NCBI GenBank assembly: GCA_963772335.1
Contig: CAVYXF010000001.1
Coordinates: 1,302,001 to 1,366,000 of the forward strand
Source of the DNA: CAVYXF01 sp963772335
GTDB lineage: Bacteria > Pseudomonadota > Alphaproteobacteria > Rhizobiales > Rhodomicrobiaceae
Direction of reading: 5' to 3'
Length of the DNA stretch: 64,000 nt
How positions within the stretch are numbered: position 1 is the first letter of the stretch; each line of letters opens with the position of its first letter. Position numbers and translations under genes: made by a program. Below are positions 26,633 through 35,794 of the stretch, one piece after another. The notes under the pieces are model-generated. The model had not been told where the DNA came from and ran no database searches. It saw only the letters and a list, made by a program, of their open reading frames with translations.

Positions 26633-27176
26633 GCTCCGTCAGAATCAGATCGGCGCGCTCTGACACACTCGTCTTCGGCAACACAATCAGCTCATAGCCT
26701 AAAAAGGCATAGGCACTGAGAATGCGATCGTAGTCGGCAGTTGCCTTGTCAAAGCCATGACGGCGCTCGGCATCGGTTACATAGATCTCGGGCCAGGGGG
26801 GCACCAAAAAAGCCCGCCGATGATAGGGATGCAATCGGGCGAGAGGCGCAAGCACGGCGTCTCCCGTCACGTGCTCAAGGCCCGCGGCAGCATCGACCAG
26901 CCCTCTGTCGAAGAAGACCCATCCCTTCATCCGGCTCGCCGCTTCGCGGTCGGCGAGGGAGAGGTCGGCCGCGCGGCGAAGGAAGGCAGCCGAATCGACC
27001 CAAGGAAAGGCCGAGCCGCCGTTCTGCAGCTTCTGTCTTACGAGTTGGCGGCCAGGCTCCTCAACGATCGCAAACCCACGCCGGCCAAACTCTTCGAGCA
27101 AAGTCGACTTGCCGCCACCCGAACATCCCGAGTGGACGACGAACCGCTCCGTATCGAGCGGAACCGGCGCGCTCAG
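26601..27176 (-). CDS. P-loop ATPase (AAA_28-type NTPase/kinase)
   Basis: 191 residues if read from the CTG at 27176. That start overlaps the upstream stop (CTGA) and has GGGAAGG seven bases before it. A shorter start at TTG 27101 would lose the P-loop, so the longer form is chosen. Walker A is HSGCSGGGKSTLLEEF, followed by VEEPGRQLV and GWVFFDRGLVDAAAGLE. The family comprises predicted nucleotide kinases with an unknown substrate. It is coupled to the host-attachment-like gene and overlaps the Pat-like gene by 32 bases at its 3' end. Confidence 0.75.
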   Translation of the reverse strand: MSAPVPLDTERFVVHSGCSGGGKSTLLEEFGRRGFAIVEEPGRQLVRQKLQNGGSAFPWVDSAAFLRRAADLSLADREAASRMKGWVFFDRGLVDAAAGLEHVTGDAVLAPLARLHPYHRRAFLVPPWPEIYVTDAERRHGFDKATADYDRILSAYAFLGYELIVLPKTSVSERADLILTELSSPSGPAAW

Positions 27177-27628
27177 ACGGCCTTCCCAGTGAGGTGTTTC
27201 TCGATCTCGTAGACCGGCATTTTGACATAGTCTTTGGCGATCTCCTCCCTCACCGCCTTGCGCACGGCTGGCGATAACGCCTCGCGCAGCATGCCGAGCG
27301 CGCGCGGCGCGGCGACGACGATCAGCTCCTGGGCTTCGCCGTGGGTGAGAGCCTCATCCAGCCGCTTGGCGAGCGCGGTAAGAAACGCCTGCTCGTTCTG
27401 ATCATGCCAGTCGGTCTGTGCGACGCTGCTGCGCCCGGTGGTTGCCAATTCGTGAACGCGGCCCGGGTGGTCGCTTCCCTGCTCGCTGGTCTTCGGGTTG
27501 GTCTGCTCGTGCGTCTCCTTGGTCCGCAGGTTCGGGTAGACCTCATCACCCTCATTCTCAAGTATCAGTGCCTTGCCACCGTCGCACACGACGACCCAAT
27601 CACCGGCTTTGATCTTCACAGGGTTCAT
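27173..27628 (-). CDS. Host-attachment-family protein
   Basis: 151 residues from ATG 27628, which has GAAGGAGAGGAAGG before it; a longer frame to 27745 lacks support. It matches the pattern of the family first named in Agrobacterium: WVVVCDGGKALILENEGDE at the start, a Gly/His/Glu-rich middle, and LIVVAAPRALGMLREAL. Members are small soluble proteins related to eukaryotic release-factor-like folds and are often near low-oxygen genes. It is divergent from ccoN across the FixK box at 27751, which could serve both directions. Confidence 0.75.
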   Translation of the reverse strand: MNPVKIKAGDWVVVCDGGKALILENEGDEVYPNLRTKETHEQTNPKTSEQGSDHPGRVHELATTGRSSVAQTDWHDQNEQAFLTALAKRLDEALTHGEAQELIVVAAPRALGMLREALSPAVRKAVREEIAKDYVKMPVYEIEKHLTGKAV

Positions 27629-27750
27629 GCCTTCCTCTCCTTCTTCTCGCCCTTCTCCAACCAGCCACGATCGGACCGGTTCCCCCGGTTCACCTTTGAG
27701 CGCCGGGACCGCGCCCCCCGGAGGATAGTTCTGAAGACGAAGCACTTTGC

Positions 27751-27764
27751 TTGATTCAAATCAA
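27751..27764. promoter_or_regulatory. FixK/FNR-type box between host-attachment gene and ccoN
   Basis: TTGAT-TCAA-ATCAA, an exact match to the FNR/FixK consensus. The centre is 84 bases before the ccoN start, which puts the start of transcription near 27799 if bound at -41.5. In the other direction the same rule gives about 27716, before the host-attachment gene. FixK activation of the cbb3 oxidase is well established in rhizobia. Confidence 0.85.
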
Positions 27765-27841
27765 CGTGGAATACACCGGGACCTGTCAAACCTGATGGCG
27801 GCCGGCCGAAGGGCGGATGCCGGCGCGCTTAGAGGTGCTCA

Positions 27842-29521
27842 ATGACAGATGTTCGCTCTACGAGAGATGAGTTCCTGGCCTTGTCGGATCTGCTGGCGAT
27901 CGTCGGCACGTTGGCTGGTGCCATACTTGGTCTGGTGCTGGTGTTTCAGGCGGCTGACCCCGTCATGGCTTTCCATGGCGCCGTGTTCGGTGCGGCCGGC
28001 CTTGGTGCCTGCTTTTTCCTTCTGATTAAAACTTTTGATAACGGCACGCTGGCCGGCAAGCGCTTCAAGGCTGATGACAGTCCCTATAATGACGGAGTGG
28101 TAAAGGCCGGAGCCATTGCCACGGTGGCCTGGGGCATTGTCGGCTTCCTGGTCGGCGTCATCATCGCCTGGCAGCTCGCCTTCCCGAACCTCAATCTGGA
28201 CCTTCCCTGGACCAGCTTCGGGCGTCTGCGGCCGGTGCACACTTCCGCGGTGATCTTCGCCTTCGGCGGCAATGCGCTGCTCGCAACCTCGTTCTATGTC
28301 GTGCAACGCACCAGCCATGCGCGGCTCGCCGGACGCTGGGCACCCTGGTTCGTGTTCTGGGGTTATCAGCTGTTCCTGGTAATCGCGGCATCGGGCTATA
28401 TCCTCGGTGTTACCGAGGGCCGCGAATATGCCGAGCCGGAATGGTACGCCGATCTTTGGCTCACCGTCGTGTGGGTCGTCTATTTGCTCGTTTTCTTGGG
28501 CACCCTCGCCAGGCGGAAAGAGCCGCACATTTACGTGGCGAACTGGTTCTATCTCTCCTTCATCGTCACGATAGCGATGCTGCACATCGTCAACAATCTC
28601 TCGCTGCCGGTCTCCCTCACCGGCACCAAAAGCGTGAGCGCGTTTTCCGGCGTGCAGGATGCGATGACGCAGTGGTGGTACGGCCATAATGCGGTGGGTT
28701 TCTTCCTCACCGCCGGCTTCCTCGGCATGATGTACTACTTTATCCCGAAACGCGCCGAGCGGCCGGTCTACTCCTACAAGCTCTCCATCGTGCACTTCTG
28801 GTCGCTGATCTTCCTCTACATCTGGGCCGGCCCGCATCATCTGCACTATACGGCTCTCCCCGACTGGGCGCAGACGCTGGGCATGACCTTCTCGATCATG
28901 CTGTGGATGCCGTCGTGGGGCGGAATGATCAACGGTCTGATGACGCTGTCAGGTGCCTGGGACAAGCTGCGCACCGATCCGGTGATCCGCTTCCTGGTGG
29001 TCTCCGTCGCCTTTTATGGCATGTCGACCTTCGAGGGGCCGCTGATGAGCGTGAAGGCAGTGAACTCGCTCTCGCACTACACCGACTGGACCATCGGCCA
29101 CGTGCACTCCGGTGCTTTGGGCTGGGTGGCGATGATCTCCTTCGGCGCGGTCTATTGCATGGTGCCCTGGCTGTGGAAGCGCCCGCGCCTTTACTCCATG
29201 CGCCTCGTCGAATGGCATTTCTGGGTCTCGACCCTCGGCATCTTGCTCTACATCACCGCGATGTGGGTGTCGGGTATCACGCAGGGCCTGATGTGGCGCG
29301 CCTATGACAGCCTCGGCTTCCTGCAATACGCCTTCGTCGAAACGGTGGAAGCCATGCATCCCTACTATGCGATCCGCGCAACTGGCGGGACGCTGTTCTT
29401 CCTCGGCTCGCTGATCATGGCCTACAACATCTGGCGCACCATTCGCGGCGATCTTGCCGAAGCGCTCGAGGAGACGCCGCAGGCCATCCCCAGCAGCGCC
29501 GTGTCAACCGCCGCTGAATGA
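27842..29521 (+). CDS. ccoN: cbb3-type cytochrome c oxidase subunit I
   Basis: 559 residues with about 14 hydrophobic helices. The subunit I signatures are present: RPVHTSAVIFAFGGNALL (low-spin haem His), WWYGHNAVGFFLTAGFLGMMYYF (CuB/haem b3 region with His and Tyr), and HHLHYTALPDWAQTLG, with HVHSGALGWV near the end. It is the catalytic subunit that reduces O2 at low concentrations and pumps protons. It is first in the ccoNOQP operon, with a FixK box upstream. Confidence 0.95.
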   Translation: MTDVRSTRDEFLALSDLLAIVGTLAGAILGLVLVFQAADPVMAFHGAVFGAAGLGACFFLLIKTFDNGTLAGKRFKADDSPYNDGVVKAGAIATVAWGIVGFLVGVIIAWQLAFPNLNLDLPWTSFGRLRPVHTSAVIFAFGGNALLATSFYVVQRTSHARLAGRWAPWFVFWGYQLFLVIAASGYILGVTEGREYAEPEWYADLWLTVVWVVYLLVFLGTLARRKEPHIYVANWFYLSFIVTIAMLHIVNNLSLPVSLTGTKSVSAFSGVQDAMTQWWYGHNAVGFFLTAGFLGMMYYFIPKRAERPVYSYKLSIVHFWSLIFLYIWAGPHHLHYTALPDWAQTLGMTFSIMLWMPSWGGMINGLMTLSGAWDKLRTDPVIRFLVVSVAFYGMSTFEGPLMSVKAVNSLSHYTDWTIGHVHSGALGWVAMISFGAVYCMVPWLWKRPRLYSMRLVEWHFWVSTLGILLYITAMWVSGITQGLMWRAYDSLGFLQYAFVETVEAMHPYYAIRATGGTLFFLGSLIMAYNIWRTIRGDLAEALEETPQAIPSSAVSTAAE

Positions 29522-29532
29522 GGAGCACTCCA

Positions 29533-30267
29533 ATGAAACTATCGCATGCAATTCTGGAGAAGAACTCCATCCTGCTCCTCGTCGGCATTCTCATCGTCGT
29601 TGCCGTCGGCGGACTGGTCGAGATCGCACCCTTATTCTGGATCGGCTCGACCATCGAGAAGGTGCAGGGTATGCGGCCCTATTCGCCGCTGGAACTGGCG
29701 GGCCGTGACATCTATGTCCGGGAAGGCTGCTATCTCTGCCATAGCCAGATGGTCCGCTCGCTGCGCGACGAGGTGGAGCGCTATGGCCACTACAGCCTTG
29801 CCGCCGAGAGCATGTACGACCATCCGTTCCAGTGGGGCTCCAAGCGCACCGGCCCGGACCTCGCCCGCGTCGGCGGCAAGTATTCGGACGACTGGCATGT
29901 CGCGCATATGACCAACCCGCGCAGCGTCGTGCCCGAATCGGTGATGCCGTCCTATTCGTGGCTCGGCAAGCGCAAGCTGGACTACGCCGATGTTGCCGAG
30001 AAGCTGAAGACGCATCGCGCGGTCGGGGTGCCTTATAGCGAGGAGATGATCCAGAACGCCAAGGCTGACGTCGAGGCACAGGTCAATCCGGACAGCGATG
30101 GCGCCAAGGCGCTCGCCGCACGCTACCCGAAGGCGCAGGTCCGCACCTTCGACGGCGGCGATCCCTCGCGTGTCACCGAGCTTGATGCCCTGATCGCCTA
30201 TCTGCAGATGCTCGGCACCCTCGTCGATTTTGCCAAATTCGACGAGGAAGGACCCAACCTGCGTTAG
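29533..30267 (+). CDS. ccoO: cbb3-type cytochrome c oxidase subunit II (mono-haem c)
   Basis: 244 residues from ATG 29533, with AGGAG seven bases before; an in-frame ATG at 29518 overlaps the ccoN stop but has no ribosome site. One N-terminal transmembrane helix (about 15-38) precedes a periplasmic cytochrome c domain with the haem motif CYLCH in REGCYLCHSQMVRSLRDEVERYG and a candidate Met ligand in SVMPSYSWL. It passes electrons to CcoN. Confidence 0.95.
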   Translation: MKLSHAILEKNSILLLVGILIVVAVGGLVEIAPLFWIGSTIEKVQGMRPYSPLELAGRDIYVREGCYLCHSQMVRSLRDEVERYGHYSLAAESMYDHPFQWGSKRTGPDLARVGGKYSDDWHVAHMTNPRSVVPESVMPSYSWLGKRKLDYADVAEKLKTHRAVGVPYSEEMIQNAKADVEAQVNPDSDGAKALAARYPKAQVRTFDGGDPSRVTELDALIAYLQMLGTLVDFAKFDEEGPNLR

Positions 30268-30278
30268 AGGGGCCCGCC

Positions 30279-30464
30279 ATGACCTACGAAGCGATACGAA
30301 GTTGGGCCGGTATGGCTGGCCTCTTCATCTTCATTGCCCTGTTCATCCTTGTGCTCGTCTATGTGTTCTGGCCCGGCAACAAGGACAATTTCGAGCGCGC
30401 CCGGCGCGTTCCCCTGGAAGAAGATCCCGACGAAATTAAGCGGAGTGAAGACCATGGCCGTTAA
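30279..30464 (+). CDS. ccoQ: cbb3 oxidase small subunit
   Basis: 61 residues with one transmembrane helix (about 12-33, LFIFIALFILVLVYVFWPG) and the conserved cytoplasmic stretch NKDNFERARRVPLEED. Its size and place between ccoO and ccoP fit FixQ/CcoQ, which stabilises the CcoP interaction. It overlaps the start of ccoP by 11 bases. Confidence 0.92.
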   Translation: MTYEAIRSWAGMAGLFIFIALFILVLVYVFWPGNKDNFERARRVPLEEDPDEIKRSEDHGR

Positions 30465-31320
30465 ACAAGACGTTGATCATGTGACTGGCGTCGAAACCAC
30501 CGGTCATGAGTGGGACGGCATCAAGGAGCTGAACAAGCCTCTGCCGAGCTGGTGGCTGTGGGTGTTCTACGCAACCGTTGTCTGGTCGATCGGCTATTGG
30601 GTCGTCTATCCGGCCTGGCCGACGCTCTCCGGCTATACGCAGGGCATCTGGGGCTATAGTCAGCGCCAGCAGGTGATGGAGAGCGTCGCCGCCGCCAAGG
30701 CTGCCCAGGCTGGCATGGGCGATGCGCTCGCCAAAGCTTCGCTTGCGGAAATCAAGGCTGATCCCAAACTGCTCGAAGCTGCGATCGCCGGCGGGCGCAC
30801 GGCTTTCGGCGACAATTGCGCACCATGCCATGGCCGCGGCGCGCAGGGAGCGAAGGGCTACCCCAATCTCAATGATGACGACTGGATTTGGGGCGGCACG
30901 CTCGAGGACATTCACCAGACCGTCACCAATGGCATCCGCAACGGCTCGGCCGATGCGCGCGATAGCGCCATGCCGCGCTTCGCCGACGGCATGCTCGATG
31001 CCAAGCAGATCTCCGATACCGCCGAATATGTGCTCTCCCTTTCCGACAAGAGCACGGATGCCGCGGCCGCCGAGCGCGGCAAGGCGCTCTTTGCCGACAA
31101 TTGCATCGCCTGCCATGGCGATGACGGCAAGGGAAATCGCGATGTCGGCGCGCCCAATCTGACAGACGCGATCTGGCTTTATGGCTCGACCAAGGCCGAT
31201 GTCGCCAAGAGCATCGAAACCGGCCGCGGCGGCGTGATGCCGAACTGGGCGGCGCGGCTGGATGAGGGCACGATCAAGAAACTGGCCGTCTATGTCCACT
31301 CGCTGGGTGGCGGCCAATAA
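30454..31320 (+). CDS. ccoP: cbb3 oxidase subunit III (di-haem cytochrome c)
   Basis: 288 residues from ATG 30454. A single transmembrane helix (about 32-55, PSWWLWVFYATVVWSIGYW) is preceded by the conserved EWDGIKELNKPLP. Two cytochrome c domains follow with haem motifs CAPCH and CIACH, each with its axial Met region (DSAMPRF, GGVMPNW). It carries electrons from the bc1 complex toward CcoO. It is the last gene of the first half-operon. Confidence 0.95.
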   Translation: MAVKQDVDHVTGVETTGHEWDGIKELNKPLPSWWLWVFYATVVWSIGYWVVYPAWPTLSGYTQGIWGYSQRQQVMESVAAAKAAQAGMGDALAKASLAEIKADPKLLEAAIAGGRTAFGDNCAPCHGRGAQGAKGYPNLNDDDWIWGGTLEDIHQTVTNGIRNGSADARDSAMPRFADGMLDAKQISDTAEYVLSLSDKSTDAAAAERGKALFADNCIACHGDDGKGNRDVGAPNLTDAIWLYGSTKADVAKSIETGRGGVMPNWAARLDEGTIKKLAVYVHSLGGGQ

Positions 31321-31392
31321 ACCGTCCGAATGGACGGTGGAGGCTGAGCGATCGGCTGCATCCCGGGGGGAAGGCCTTGAGCGCTCAGCCTC
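31321..31392 (+). other. Two strong hairpins between ccoP and ccoG
   Basis: Stem one is ACCGTCC-GAAT-GGACGGT (31321-31338), starting directly after the ccoP stop. Stem two pairs GAGGCTGAGCG (31340-31350) with CGCTCAGCCTC (31382-31392), eleven perfect pairs. Neither has a clean T run. They may partly terminate or process the message so that oxidase subunits are made in excess over the assembly genes. Confidence 0.65.
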
Positions 31393-31423
31393 GCACCCTT
31401 GCGGACCCGAGCGGAGGTTAGCA

Positions 31424-32947
31424 ATGACTGCCTTGCCAAGCGCAATTGACACGAAATCGCCGCGCCAAGCGGTAACCGGGGAGGCTGCTCCAGGTATTGC
31501 GAGAGCCGAGGCGGAGGCCGTGAACGCGCGCGAGACGCGCTCGCTCTATGCAGCCCGCGAGCCGATCTATTCCAAGCTCGCCTCGGGAAAATTCCGGCGC
31601 ATCAAATGGGCGGTGATGGGGGTCACGCTCGGCATCTATTATCTGCTGCCCTGGCTGCGCTGGAATCGCGGCCCGAACCTGCCCGATCAAGCCTTCCTGC
31701 TCGACTTCGCCCATCAGCGCCTCTATCTGTTCGGCGTCGAGATCTGGGCCCAGGAGCTGTATTTCATCACCGGCATCCTGATCCTATCGGCGCTGGCGCT
31801 GTTCCTCGTTACTGCGCTCGCCGGCCGCGTCTGGTGCGGCTATGCCTGTCCGCAGACGGTGTGGACCGACCTGATGATTGCGGTGGAGCGCTTCTGGCAG
31901 GGCGACCGCAATGCGCGGATGCGTCTCGCCAAGGCGCCATGGAGCTTCGAGAAAGTCTGGAAGCTGGGCGTCACCCATCTTTCCTGGCTGGGGATTGCGC
32001 TCGCAACGGGCGGCGCCTTCGTCTTCTATTTCCGTGACGCGCCGACGCTCGCTTATGAGTTTCTCACCTTCGACGCTCCGGCGATCTCCTATGTGTTCCT
32101 CGGCGTTTTCACCGGCACGACTTATCTCCTCGGCGGCATCGCCCGCGAACAGGTCTGCACCTATATGTGCCCGTGGCCGCGCATCCAGGGCGCCATGTTC
32201 GATGCCGACTCCTTGCTGATCACCTATCGCGGCTTCCGCGGCGAGCCACGCGGTCCGCACAAGAAGGGCGAGAGCTGGGAAGGACGGGGCGATTGCATCG
32301 ACTGCAAGCAGTGCGTGGCGGTCTGCCCGATGGGCATCGACATCCGCCATGGGCCGCAGCTCGAATGCATCCAGTGCGCCCTGTGTATCGATGCGTGCGA
32401 CGAAATCATGGACAAGGTCGGACGCCCCCGGAAACTGATCGCTTACGATACCTTTCGCAATCTGGAAGCCGAGAGCCACGGCGACCTCGCGCCGATCCGG
32501 CTGATCCGGCCGCGCACGATGCTTTACAGCGCGATGCTGGCGATCGTTGCGGCGGTGATGCTGCTCGCCTTCTCGCATAAGAGCGTGCTCGATGTGAATG
32601 TGCTGCGCGATCGCAATCCGCTTTATGTGCAGCTTGCCGATGGCGGCCTGCGCAACGGCTACACCATCAAGCTGCTCAACAAATCCTATGAGACGCGCAA
32701 TTACCGCCTCTCCCTTGACGGCCTCCCAGGTGCGACGCTTACTATTGTCGGCGTGGAGAATGGAGCCCAGTCCAAACTGGCCGTCGCTCCCGACGATCTG
32801 CGCGCCGTCAAAGCCTATGTGATGCTGCCGCGCGATGCGGCGCGCCAGTTGCCTGCTGCGCAGAATGCGATGGCCTTTGTCATCGAAGACCTCAGCGCTG
32901 GCAGTCAGACCCGCCACCCGACCACCTTCCGGGGACCTGAGAAATGA
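31424..32947 (+). CDS. ccoG: cbb3 oxidase assembly ferredoxin-like protein
   Basis: 507 residues from ATG 31424 (GGAGG nine bases upstream); a longer frame lacks a ribosome site. About five membrane helices (first at about 63-80) and two [4Fe-4S] clusters: CIDCKQCVAVCP and CIQCALCIDACD. VWCGYACPQTVWTDL and CTYMCPWPRIQGAMFD are typical of FixG/RdxA, and an Ig-like FixG_C domain is at the end. CcoG reduces Cu(II) to Cu(I) for oxidase assembly. It begins the ccoGHIS half, with overlapping genes after it. Confidence 0.95.
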   Translation: MTALPSAIDTKSPRQAVTGEAAPGIARAEAEAVNARETRSLYAAREPIYSKLASGKFRRIKWAVMGVTLGIYYLLPWLRWNRGPNLPDQAFLLDFAHQRLYLFGVEIWAQELYFITGILILSALALFLVTALAGRVWCGYACPQTVWTDLMIAVERFWQGDRNARMRLAKAPWSFEKVWKLGVTHLSWLGIALATGGAFVFYFRDAPTLAYEFLTFDAPAISYVFLGVFTGTTYLLGGIAREQVCTYMCPWPRIQGAMFDADSLLITYRGFRGEPRGPHKKGESWEGRGDCIDCKQCVAVCPMGIDIRHGPQLECIQCALCIDACDEIMDKVGRPRKLIAYDTFRNLEAESHGDLAPIRLIRPRTMLYSAMLAIVAAVMLLAFSHKSVLDVNVLRDRNPLYVQLADGGLRNGYTIKLLNKSYETRNYRLSLDGLPGATLTIVGVENGAQSKLAVAPDDLRAVKAYVMLPRDAARQLPAAQNAMAFVIEDLSAGSQTRHPTTFRGPEK

Positions 32948-33444
32948 CGGCCATATCCATCAAAGAGCTCACGGGCAAGCATGTCCTCATCGTCTGTTTC
33001 GCGTTTTTCGGCGTCATGCTGGCGGTGAATAGCCTCTTCGTGTTCTATGCGGTCTCGACCTTTAATGGTGGCGAGGGCGGCAGGGCCTACCAGAAAGGGC
33101 TCGACTACAATCAGACCATTGCTGAGGCCCGCGCCCAGGATTCTCTCGGCTGGTCCTATTGGATCGAGGCCGGTATAGCCGGCCAAATCGCCATCGTGCT
33201 GAAGGACAAAGGCGGCGCGCCGGTCACGGGCCTGGTGCTCAGCGGCGAGATCGCACGGCCGGTCTCAGAGAAGTTTACCCGGGCGCTCACCTTCCGCGAG
33301 GCGAAGCCCGGCACCTATGCCGCTGACGTGGGACCTCTCAATGCCGGGAGCTGGATCGCAAGCTTTACGGCATTGCGTAGCGCCGAGGCAAAGGACATCG
33401 TCTACCGCGGCAAGGAGCGGTTATGGCTGAAGCCCAACTCTTAA
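32944..33444 (+). CDS. ccoH: cbb3 oxidase assembly protein FixH/CcoH
   Basis: 166 residues with one N-terminal membrane helix (about 12-38, HVLIVCFAFFGVMLAVNSLFV) and the FixH pattern GLDYNQTIAEARAQDSLGW. It overlaps ccoG by ATGA and ccoI by 22 bases. CcoH stays bound to the oxidase and helps its assembly. Confidence 0.93.
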   Translation: MTAISIKELTGKHVLIVCFAFFGVMLAVNSLFVFYAVSTFNGGEGGRAYQKGLDYNQTIAEARAQDSLGWSYWIEAGIAGQIAIVLKDKGGAPVTGLVLSGEIARPVSEKFTRALTFREAKPGTYAADVGPLNAGSWIASFTALRSAEAKDIVYRGKERLWLKPNS

Positions 33445-35615
33445 GTCGCGTCCCGGCCGCCGCCGGGCGGGATGAGGCCGTCTCGCAGTCCGCGACGTTC
33501 AGCGTCGAGAACATGAACTGTGGCGGCTGCATGGCCAAAATCGAGCGTGTGCTGAATGCGCAGCCCGCCGTTGCCGCGGCCCGCGCCAATCTCAGCGCCA
33601 AGCGGGTGACGGTCACCTTCGATCCGCAGCGCAGCACGACAGCGATGCTGCTCACGGTGCTCGAGGCGGCCGGATTCACCGCCGCCGAGTTCATCGCGAC
33701 CGATATGAGCGGGGAGGAAAAGCTCGCCCGAGAATTTCTCGGCCGCCTGGGCGTTGCCGGCTTCGCGGCGATGAACATCATGCTGCTTTCTGTCTCCGTC
33801 TGGTCGGGGGCGGAAAGCATGGACCCGGCGACGCGCAGCCTGTTCCACTGGCTGTCCGCGCTGATTGCAATGCCGGCGATCTCCTATGCGGGCCAGCCCT
33901 TCTTCCGATCGGCCTGGCAAGGCCTCAAGGCGCTGCGCATCACCATGGATGTGCCGATCTCGCTGGCCATCCTGCTGTCGGCGACCATGAGCCTGGTGCA
34001 GACGGCGCGCGGCGGCCATGAGGTCTATTTTGACGCTTCCGTCACGCTGCTCTTCTTCCTCTTGATCGGGCGGTTCCTCGACCAGCGGATGCGGCTCCGG
34101 GCGAGAGGCGCGGCGCAGAATCTGCTGCGGATGCGCAGCCAAACCGCAACGGTCATTCGCACGGACGGGGCGGCCGAAAGCGTGCCGACCGCCGCGCTTA
34201 TCCCCGGGGAGCGCATCGTCGTGGCGACGGGCGAGCGGATCCCGGCCGATGGCATGATGCTGTTAGGGCGCTCCGAGGTGGATGAAAGTCTCCTGACGGG
34301 CGAAAGCCTACCGCGTTCGCTCGTGCCGGGCGATGACGTCTTCGCCGGCACGATCAATCTCGGCGCGCCGATCGAGGTGAGTGTCACCAAGGCGGAGAAG
34401 GATACCCTGCTCGCCGAGATGACCGAGCTGATGGACACCGCCGAGCAGGCGCGCGGCCGCTATGTGCGCCTTGCTGACCGGGCGGCACGCCTCTACGGCC
34501 CGGGCGTCCACATCCTGGCGCTCGCGACCTTCACCGGATGGATGATCGGCGGGGCGGGTTGGGAATTCGCGCTCCTGACCGCGATTGCGGTCCTGATCAT
34601 CACCTGCCCCTGCGCCCTTGCGCTTGCGGTTCCGGCCGTGCAGGTCGCCGCGTCCAGCCGTTTGTTTACTGCCGGCGTGCTGGTCAAGGCGCCCGACGGA
34701 CTGGAGCGGATCTCCGAGATCGACACGGTCGTATTCGACAAGACTGGCACGCTGACGCACGGCCAGCCGATGCTCCTGAACGCCGACATTTATGACGCGG
34801 CGATTTTGCAGGCGGCGGCTTCGCTGGGGATCGCCAGCAGGCACCCCTATGCCCGCGCCGTGGTCGCCGCCGCCAGACAGCGCTTCGGTCAGGTGACCCG
34901 CGCCAACTCGGTCGACGAAGTCGCCGGCTACGGCTTGAAGCGGATCACGGACGAAGGCGAGGAGCGCCTTGGCTCTGCGGATTGGTGCACCATCCCCGCG
35001 GCCCGGTCGGGCGATGCCTCGCTCTGGTACAGCCGGCCGGGCGCGGAGCCGGTCGCCTTCGCTTTCGCCGATGTGACCCGTCCGGACGCCGCCGCAACGG
35101 TGCAAGCGCTCATCGCGGCCAGTTTCGCGGTGGAGCTGCTCTCCGGCGATCGGCCCGAGACGGTCGAGGCGATTGCTATTGACCTCGGCATAACCGCTTG
35201 GAGGGCGCGCTGCAAACCGCAGGACAAAATCGCCCGGCTCCATGAGCTGAGGATGGCAGGCCGCAAAGTGCTGATGGTCGGCGATGGCCTCAACGATGCG
35301 CCCGCTCTTGCGGCCGCGCATGCTTCGCTCTCGCCATCATCTGCCGCCGATATCAGCCAGATGACTTCGGACGCAATCTTTCAAGGCCAGAGCCTCAGCC
35401 CGGTGCTGGAGCTGATCGCCACGGCACGCCGCGCACAGCGGATGGCATTTGAGAACTTCGCGATTGCCGGGGCTTATAATCTGCTGTTCGTGCCGATCGC
35501 GATGGCAGGCATCGTAACGCCGCTCGTCGCCGCGATCGCGATGTCCACCTCGTCCATCCTCGTAACGGCAAACGCGCTGCGGTTGCGCAGCTGCAAGGTG
35601 AGGTTAACGCAATGA
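33423..35615 (+). CDS. ccoI: Cation-transporting P1B ATPase for cbb3 oxidase copper insertion
   Basis: 730 residues. An HMA metal-binding domain has NMNCGGC (Cys33, Cys36). The membrane CPC motif is in VLIITCPCALALAVP, the phosphorylation motif is DKTGTLTHG, and the hinge is MVGDGLNDAPALAAA. Eight membrane helices are expected. It exports Cu(I) to the periplasm for the CuB centre of CcoN. It starts inside ccoH and ends inside the ccoS start. Confidence 0.95.
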   Translation: MAEAQLLSRVPAAAGRDEAVSQSATFSVENMNCGGCMAKIERVLNAQPAVAAARANLSAKRVTVTFDPQRSTTAMLLTVLEAAGFTAAEFIATDMSGEEKLAREFLGRLGVAGFAAMNIMLLSVSVWSGAESMDPATRSLFHWLSALIAMPAISYAGQPFFRSAWQGLKALRITMDVPISLAILLSATMSLVQTARGGHEVYFDASVTLLFFLLIGRFLDQRMRLRARGAAQNLLRMRSQTATVIRTDGAAESVPTAALIPGERIVVATGERIPADGMMLLGRSEVDESLLTGESLPRSLVPGDDVFAGTINLGAPIEVSVTKAEKDTLLAEMTELMDTAEQARGRYVRLADRAARLYGPGVHILALATFTGWMIGGAGWEFALLTAIAVLIITCPCALALAVPAVQVAASSRLFTAGVLVKAPDGLERISEIDTVVFDKTGTLTHGQPMLLNADIYDAAILQAAASLGIASRHPYARAVVAAARQRFGQVTRANSVDEVAGYGLKRITDEGEERLGSADWCTIPAARSGDASLWYSRPGAEPVAFAFADVTRPDAAATVQALIAASFAVELLSGDRPETVEAIAIDLGITAWRARCKPQDKIARLHELRMAGRKVLMVGDGLNDAPALAAAHASLSPSSAADISQMTSDAIFQGQSLSPVLELIATARRAQRMAFENFAIAGAYNLLFVPIAMAGIVTPLVAAIAMSTSSILVTANALRLRSCKVRLTQ

Positions 35616-35794
35616 CCGCGCTCGCCTGGCTCATCCCCGCCGCGCTGTTTCTTGGGCTGGTGGGGCTCGCCGCGTTCCTGTGGGCGCTGAAATCGGGGCA
35701 GTTCGAGGATCTGGAAGGGGCCGCCTACCGCATTCTGGAAGACGACCCTTTGGACAAGGCGCCGGACGATTCGTCCCGGCGCGAAGGCGACTGA
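35612..35794 (+). CDS. ccoS: cbb3 oxidase maturation protein CcoS
   Basis: 60 residues with one helix (about 5-27) and the family signature FLWALKSGQFEDLEGAAYRIL. The start overlaps the ccoI stop (ATGA). CcoS is needed for haem and copper cofactor insertion into CcoN. It ends the ccoGHIS group and abuts the end of the convergent DUF2189 gene. Confidence 0.93.
   Translation: MTALAWLIPAALFLGLVGLAAFLWALKSGQFEDLEGAAYRILEDDPLDKAPDDSSRREGD

Noticed and set aside
27839..28846. 335-codon frame opposite ccoN
   Set aside because: ccoN is certain; the opposite frame is His/Glu/Asp-rich low-complexity sequence with no known domain.
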